From contig JAUCBJ010004009.1 of NCBI GenBank assembly GCA_032718475.1, positions 1 to 25,463 on the forward strand: a stretch of DNA of 25,463 bases, in the 5' to 3' direction. The DNA is from Nemertoderma westbladi (lineage: Eukaryota; Xenacoelomorpha; Nemertodermatida; Nemertodermatidae). Each line of letters opens with the position of its first letter. The stretch's first letter is position 1. Shown piece by piece: positions 19,147-25,463 of this stretch. A program made the translations under genes and the position numbers. The notes under the pieces are model-generated. The model was not told where the DNA came from, did not search any database, and worked only from the letters and a program-made list of their open reading frames with translations.

Positions 19147-22100
19147 CCCCCATCTAACCTGTTTACTAACTATCTCCCCCCATCTAACCTGTTTACTAAC
19201 TATCCCCCCCATCTAACCTGTTTACTAACTATCCCCCATCTAACCTGTTTACTAACTATCCCCCCCATCTATCCTGTTTACTAACTATCCCCCCATCTAT
19301 CCTGTTTACTAACTATCCCTCATCTATCCTGTTTACTAACTATCCCCCATCTAACCTGTTTACTAACTACCCCCCCCCCATCTAACCTCTTTACTAACTA
19401 TCTCCCATCTAACCTGTTTACTAACTATCCCCACCATCTATCCTGTTTACTAACTATCCCTCATCTATCCTGTTTACTAACTATCCCCCATCTAACCTGT
19501 TTACTAACTACCCCCCCCCCCATCTAACCTCTTTACTAACTATCTCCCATCTATCCTGTTTACTAACTATCCCCCATCTAACCTGTTTACTAACTATCTC
19601 CCCCCCATCTAACCTGTTTACTAACTATCTCCCCCCCATCTAACCTGTTTACTAACTATCCCCCCCATCTAACCTGTTTACTAACTATCCCTCCCATCTA
19701 ACCTGTTTACTAACTATCCCCCCATCTAACCTGTTTACTAACTATCTCCCCCATCTAACCTGTTTACTAACTATCCCCCCCATCTAACCTGTTTACTAAC
19801 TATCCCCCCCATCTAACCTGTTTACTAACTATCCCCCCATCTATCCTGTTTACTAACTATCTCCCATCTATCCTGTTTACTAACTATCCCCCCCCCCCAT
19901 CTAACCTGTTTACTAACTACCCCCCCCCCCCCCATCTAACCTGTTTACTAACTATCCCCCCCATCTAACCTGTTTACTAACTATCCCCCATCTAACCTCT
20001 TTACTAACTACCCCCCCCCCCCATCTAACCTCTTTACTAACTATCCCCCCCCATCTAACCTGTTTACTAACTATCCCTCATCTATCCTGTATACTAACTA
20101 TCCCCCCCATCTAACCTGTTTACTAACTATCCCCCCATCTAACCTGTTTACTAACTATCCTCCATCTAACCTCTTTACTAACTACCCCCCCCCCATCTAA
20201 CCTCTTTACTAACTACCCCCCCCCCCCATATAACCTCTTTACTAACTATCCCCCACCCCATCTATCCTGTTTACTAACTATCCCCCATCTAACCTGTTTA
20301 CTAACTATCCCTCATCTATCCTGTTTACTAACTATCCCCCCCCCCATCTAACCTGTTTACTAACTATCTCCCCCCCCCCATCTAACCTGTTTACTAACTA
20401 TCCCCCCCCCCCATCTAACCTGTTTACTAACTATCCCCCATCTAACCTGTTTACTAACTATCTCCCCCCCCCCCATTTAACCTGTTTACTAACTATCTCC
20501 CCCCCCCCCATCTAACCTGTTTACTAACTACCCCCCCCATCTAACCTGTTTACTAACTATCCCCCATCTAACCTGTTTACTAACTATCCCCCATCTAACC
20601 TCTTTACTAACTACCCCCCCCCCCCCATCTAACCTGTTTACTAACTATCCCCCCCATCTAACCTGTTTACTAACTATCCCCCATCTAACCTCTTTACTAA
20701 CTACCCCCCCCCCCATCTAACCTCTTTACTAACTACCCCCCCCCCCATCTAACCTCTTTACTAACTATCCCCCACCCCATCTATCCTGTTTACTAACTAT
20801 CCCCCATCTAACCTGTTTACTAACTATCCCTCATCTATCCTGTTTACTAACTATCCCCCATCTAACCTGTTTACTAACTACCCCCCCCCCCATCTAACCT
20901 CTTTACTAACTATCTCCCATCTATCCTGTTTACTAACTATCCCCCCCATCTAACCTGTTTACTAACTATCCCCCCCCCATCTAACCTGTTTACTAACTAT
21001 CCCTCATCTATCCTGTTTACTAACTATCCCCCATCTATCCTGTTTACTAACTATCCCCCATCTAACCTGTTTACTAACTATCCCCCATCTAACCTGTTTA
21101 CTAACTACCCCCCCCCCCCCCATCTAACCTGTTTACTAACTATCCCCCCCATCTAACCTGTTTACTAACTATCCCCCATCTAACCTCTTTACTAACTACC
21201 CCCCCCCATCTAACCTCTTTACTAACTATCCCCCACCCCATCTAACCTGTTTACTAACTATCCCTCATCTATCCTGTTTACTAACTATCCCTCATCTATC
21301 CTGTTTACTAACTATCCCCCCCATCTAACCTCTTTACTAACTATCCCCCACCCCATCTAACCTGTTTACTAACTATCCCTCATCTAACCTGTTTACTAAC
21401 TATCCCTCATCTATCCTGTTTACTAACTATCCACCCCATCTAACCTCTTTACTAACTATCCCCCCCATCTAACCTCTTTACTAACTATCCCCCACCCCAT
21501 CTAACCTGTTTACTAACTATCCCTCATCTAACCTGTTTACTAACTATCCCTCATCTATCCTGTTTACTAACTATCCCTCATCTATCCTGTTTACTAACTA
21601 TCCACCCCATCTAACCTGTTTACTAACTATCCCCCATCTAACCTCTTTACTAACTATCCCCCACCCCATCTAACCTGTTTACTAACTATCCCTCATCTAA
21701 CCTGTTTACTAACTATCCCTCATCTATCCTGTTTACTAACTATCCACCCCATCTAACCTGTTTACTAACTATCCCCCATCTAACCTCTTTACTAACTATC
21801 CCCCACCCCATCTAACCTGTTTACTAACTATCCCTCATCTAACCTGTTTACTAACTATCCCTCATCTATCCTGTTTACTAACTATCCCCCCCATCTAACC
21901 TGTTTACTAACTATCCCTCATCTATCCTGTTTACTAACTATCCCCCATCTAACCTGTTTACTAACTATCCCCCATCTAACCTCTTTACTAACTACCCCCC
22001 CCCCCCCCCCCCATCTAACCTCTTTACTAACTATCCCCCACCCCATCTAACCTGTTTACTAACTATCCCCCCCATCTATCCTGTTTACTAACTATCCCCC

Positions 22101-22776
22101 CCATCTAACCTGTTTACTAACTATCCCCCATCTAACCTGTTTACTAACTATCCCCCATCTAACCTCTTTACTAACTATCCCCCACCCCATCTAACCTGTT
22201 TACTAACTATACCCCATCTAACCTGTTTACTAACTATCTCCCCCCATCTAACCTGTTTACTAACTATCCCCCCCATCTAACCTGTTTACTAACTCTCCCC
22301 CCATCTAACCTGTTTACTAACTATCCCTCATCTAACCTGTTTACTAACTATCCCCCCCATCTAACCTGTTTACTAACTATCCCCCCCATCTAACCTGTTT
22401 ACTAACTACCCCCCCCCCCCCCATCTAACCTCTTTACTAACTATCCCCCCCCCCATCTAACCTGTTTACTAACTATCCCCCCCCATCTAACCTGTTTACT
22501 AACTATCCCCCCCATCTATCCTGTTTACTAACTATCCCCCCCCCCCCATCTAACCTGTTTACTAACTATCTCCCCCCATCTAACCTGTTTACTAACTATC
22601 CCTCATCTAACCTGTTTACTAACTATCCCCCCCATCTATCCTCTTTACTAACTATCCCCCCCCCCCATCTAACCTGTTTACTAACTATCTCCCCCCATCT
22701 AACCTGTTTACTAACTATCCCCCTCATCTAACCTGTTTACTAACTATCCCCCCCATCTAACCTGTTTACTAACTAT
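19147..22776. repeat. C-tract minisatellite, 23-bp core plus variable C run
   Basis: Roughly 130 units fill 3.6 kb. The core CATCTAACCTGTTTACTAAC plus TAT is followed by a run of C that varies from about 3 to 18 (18 at 21995-22012). Common core variants are TATCCTG, CTCTTT and ACTAC. Interrupted runs such as CCCCCACCCC recur at 21235, 21350, 21494, 21663, 21805, 22040 and 22184. The gaps of 115 to 235 bp fit higher-order blocks of four to eight units. The array abuts the 40/41-bp array on the left and a BEL/Pao pol frame on the right with no unique sequence between. Homopolymer lengths may be unreliable in the assembly. Confidence 0.97.
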
Positions 22777-25463
22777 AACGGAGGCCAATCTTGTGTCGAT
22801 TTCTGCAAGAATTGGGGTCCGTGTTGCCAAAATTCTTTGTTCTCCGGTTTACAGAATTCCTCAGGCATCATTCCTCGTGACGCAATATCAGCTGGGTTTT
22901 GTGGTCCGGGACAATGTCGCCAATCCTCTTTTATTGAACGATCTAGAATTTCTGCGCGACGGTTAGCTACGAATGTCTTGAATTCAAGCGTGTCGTTGTT
23001 TATGTAAAATAAAACCAACGTCGCGTCAGTCCAATAAAATATCTGTAAACTTGACTGTAGTTCTGTCTGTATAAGGTTCACGATGGTGGTTGACAGGGTT
23101 GCGGCTTGTAGCTCAGCTCGTGGTGTCGTCATATACTTAGTAGGCATGGTCTTAGCCTTAGAAGTAATGAGCGAAACATCGAACTCGTCTGAGTCTACTT
23201 GTCTGCGCAAGTACGCTGCCACACCAAAACCGTTGTCACTGGCGTCAGAAAAACAGTGTAGTTCCAAGTTGTCAGGAAATGTACTTTGTAATGGAAAGTA
23301 AACCCTGGGTATGGAATAATCCTCTAGCGAAGATAATTCCGCCTCCCAGGTCTTCCATAAGTCCACTTGGTCTGATGAGATCGGCTCGTCCCATGTTAGT
23401 CCATCCTTCCAAATACTGCGCATATAAATGCGGGCTTGCAGTATCACTGGACTGATGAATCCTAACGGATCGAACAATCGGCTCAACTTTGACAAGCATG
23501 ATCTCTTTGTCAGTGTGTTCTCTTGACTGTCCAGTCTCACTTTCACTCGAAAGTTGTCTGTGTTTGGGTCCCAAAAGAGCCCCAACACCTTAGTCGTCGG
23601 TAGTGGTTCGAACTCTAGGTCTATGTCACCACCTCCACGCTCAGTCGTCCCGAATGAGTCTACTAATTCGGCACTGTTTGAGGCGAATTTGGTGAGGTTA
23701 AAACCTCCGCCCGCTAAGCAGTCCCGTAATTGATGTGCTACTGTTGTAGCACGTTCTACTGTGTCGCAACTCTGTAAACCGTCGTCTACGTAAAAGTCAC
23801 GTTCTACGATTTTAATTATCTCTGGGTCATATAGATGTTTCTGATCTCTAGCGGCTTGTTTTAGGGCGTACATCGTGCAATTTGGGCTGTCTCTGGCACC
23901 GAAAACGCGAACTTGCATTTGGTAAGTCGCCGGTGGTAGACTTAAGTCTCCTTCCGGGTACCAGAGGAACCGCAAACTGTCTCTGTCTCGCTCTAACGCT
24001 CTCACTTGGTGAAACATTGCTTCAACGTCGCAAGTAAAAGCTACTTGACGCTGACGGAAGCGCATAATCACCCCCATAAGATAATTATTCATGTTTGGTC
24101 CATCCATCAACTCACTATTGAGGGACATTCCCTCAAATAGAGCCGCACAGTCGTTGACTACGCGTACTTTGTCTGGTTTGTCGGGGTGTCTCACATAGTG
24201 ATGTGGCAGGTAGTATGTCTGGTTAGTCACTATCTCTGGGTTAGTCATTCGGATAGCGTATCCCTTAGTCAAATACGTCTCCATCTGAGTGTTGTACTGC
24301 AGATGGGCTTTCTCGTCCTTTAATAGACGTTGCCGTATTGAGTGTAGACGTCTTAAAGCCAGTGGGTAGTTGTTTATAAGTTTAGGACTTTGGCTACGCC
24401 ATAACATCCCCACCTCATAATGTCCGTCTTTCGTCTGGTGGATAGTATCTTCCATGATCTTCAGAGATTGTTTCTCCTGTTCCGACATACAAGGTTCGTA
24501 GCTACCAGGTTCAGCTGTATCTTGTTCTAACCACCTGATAGTCTTCTCCGTTAATTCTTTATCCAATGCGGCTTGTTCCATTTGATGATTTCTCAACGCG
24601 TCATCATCGATATCGACGGGCACTGTTGAGGTTATTGGGGTAGGTAGACTCGCAAGCCTATCATCTGTCGTCGATGGAATCTCTAGCTGACTCGTCTTCT
24701 CCCCAAGTTCTAAACTCACCTGGTGGGTTAGCTGCTCCTTGTGACTTATCATACTAGTTACACGTCTGTCATGTTTTGTCGACTGTAGCGTAGTATGGTT
24801 CACGTCGTGTGAAAAGGAATGAATTGAATTTGTAGTTAATAAACTACATGTACTCTGTACATCGTCTTCCTCGTCACTTACGTCTAGTGTGCGCACAGGC
24901 GCTCGAGTATACCACCCTATCGGCGTTCTGCAGGCGTATGCGTTTCCCGCTACGACTGCCGATGGTCTGGTTTCCCACACCTGATGTAGGTTGAATTGGT
25001 CCGTCCCGATCAGCATTGCTACCGATCTATAATTGACAGGACATTCGGGTACACCAAGGTGTCTGAAATACTTACGGTCCTCTAGAGATTGTTCCGGCAC
25101 TGGACCTAGTAGGTTACTAAAGTCCTTCGTGGCCGCAAAGGTTAGATCTTTAAAGGGTAACAAAGACCTCTCCCTCTCGCTGTGTTGCGATTTTGGAAGA
25201 AGAGAGTCTAAGTCCAACTTAACTCGTGTCACCGGTATTGCACGCTGTCCGTGCATACTACTTACGGTATAACTGACGCGCTTACCTTGTTTAAGATCCG
25301 TCACTACGTCAGCTATCTTTTCATCCACGTAGCTATGAGATGAGGCTGAATCTAGAATCGCGTAGATTCTCTTGCTCCCCTTTGTGCCAGTAATCTTAAT
25401 CGGAATTACACTGAATCCCTTCAGTTGGTCAGTAGTCAGAAGCGCGATCGACGGTTGTTCGTC
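22773..25463 (-). CDS. BEL/Pao retrotransposon pol, partial (protease end, RT, RNase H)
   Basis: The frame is open from the right edge of the window to a TAG at 22773-22775, about 896 codons, and its 5' part lies outside. Counting from the edge, an LDSAS motif (near 36-40) marks the retropepsin active site. A linker follows, then the reverse transcriptase (about 385-605) with FGARDSP, typical of BEL/Pao, and the catalytic YVDD at 558-561. RNase H follows, with SDAS near 739, PRAEL near 781, TDA near 812 and NPADIASRG near 856. There are no stops or frameshifts, so the copy is young or under constraint. Integrase is missing: the frame ends at DWPP, where this family normally continues, and the final Leu and the stop codon come from the minisatellite. 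LTRs are not in view. It is a truncated element, not a host gene. Confidence 0.94.
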   Translation of the reverse strand, partial: DEQPSIALLTTDQLKGFSVIPIKITGTKGSKRIYAILDSASSHSYVDEKIADVVTDLKQGKRVSYTVSSMHGQRAIPVTRVKLDLDSLLPKSQHSERERSLLPFKDLTFAATKDFSNLLGPVPEQSLEDRKYFRHLGVPECPVNYRSVAMLIGTDQFNLHQVWETRPSAVVAGNAYACRTPIGWYTRAPVRTLDVSDEEDDVQSTCSLLTTNSIHSFSHDVNHTTLQSTKHDRRVTSMISHKEQLTHQVSLELGEKTSQLEIPSTTDDRLASLPTPITSTVPVDIDDDALRNHQMEQAALDKELTEKTIRWLEQDTAEPGSYEPCMSEQEKQSLKIMEDTIHQTKDGHYEVGMLWRSQSPKLINNYPLALRRLHSIRQRLLKDEKAHLQYNTQMETYLTKGYAIRMTNPEIVTNQTYYLPHHYVRHPDKPDKVRVVNDCAALFEGMSLNSELMDGPNMNNYLMGVIMRFRQRQVAFTCDVEAMFHQVRALERDRDSLRFLWYPEGDLSLPPATYQMQVRVFGARDSPNCTMYALKQAARDQKHLYDPEIIKIVERDFYVDDGLQSCDTVERATTVAHQLRDCLAGGGFNLTKFASNSAELVDSFGTTERGGGDIDLEFEPLPTTKVLGLFWDPNTDNFRVKVRLDSQENTLTKRSCLSKLSRLFDPLGFISPVILQARIYMRSIWKDGLTWDEPISSDQVDLWKTWEAELSSLEDYSIPRVYFPLQSTFPDNLELHCFSDASDNGFGVAAYLRRQVDSDEFDVSLITSKAKTMPTKYMTTPRAELQAATLSTTIVNLIQTELQSSLQIFYWTDATLVLFYINNDTLEFKTFVANRRAEILDRSIKEDWRHCPGPQNPADIASRGMMPEEFCKPENKEFWQHGPQFLQKSTQDWPPL

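Noticed and set aside
19147-22776. A CRISPR-like array of repeats and spacers
   Set aside because: The intervals between cores are only C tracts of varying length, not unique spacers, and there are no cas genes in a clearly eukaryotic context.
25326-25328. GTG at 25328 as the start of the BEL/Pao protein
   Set aside because: The frame stays open upstream to the window edge and the protease motif lies before this codon, so the protein starts outside the window.

Overview
The window looks like a piece of an animal nuclear genome, probably an invertebrate with a repeat-rich, AT-rich genome. Evidence: two animal-type single-copy genes (an ATP2C/SPCA Golgi calcium-manganese pump and a DNAJC14-like membrane J protein), BEL/Pao and Ty3 retroelements, a decayed LINE end, several non-autonomous DNA transposons and three large minisatellites. 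There are no operons, no bacterial-style ribosome binding sites and no tRNA, rRNA or CRISPR array. I cannot name the species.

Layout from left to right. 247-2499 is a 19/20-bp minisatellite. 2500-3574 is AT-rich and empty. 3575-5071 (minus) is an uninterrupted DNAJC14-like gene whose base composition changes abruptly partway along. 5072-15421 is about 10 kb without an intact gene. It holds an inverted-repeat element (5849-6560), a TTAA-flanked MITE with two perfect palindromes (6704-7155), a large foldback structure with a C tract at one end and a G tract at the other (7310-8645), and scattered remains of a Ty3 pol (8940-10740). The Ty3 remains are interrupted by a LINE end and by a GC-rich hAT-like MITE with an 8-bp target duplication. 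Next come a 20-bp minisatellite (10759-11005), a 1.3-kb element with repeated GACGTTTCGG termini (12110-13455) and a second TTAA-flanked MITE (14358-14754).

15422-18211 (plus) is a complete, intronless SPCA-type P-type ATPase. Its last codons are also the first unit of a 40/41-bp minisatellite (18191-19146). That array abuts a 3.6-kb minisatellite of a 23-bp core plus variable C tracts (19147-22776). The second array ends exactly inside an otherwise open BEL/Pao pol reading frame on the minus strand (22773-25463), which runs off the right edge.

The two host genes are not obviously linked in function, though both act in the secretory pathway (ER J protein, Golgi ion pump). The most interesting signals are non-coding. 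The octamer TAGGCCTA is strongly over-represented, and two internal comparisons suggest it arises as a 6-bp insertion at TA. There are also a minisatellite that shares its first unit with the end of a gene, and a C-tract array carrying a TACTAAC motif in nearly every unit.
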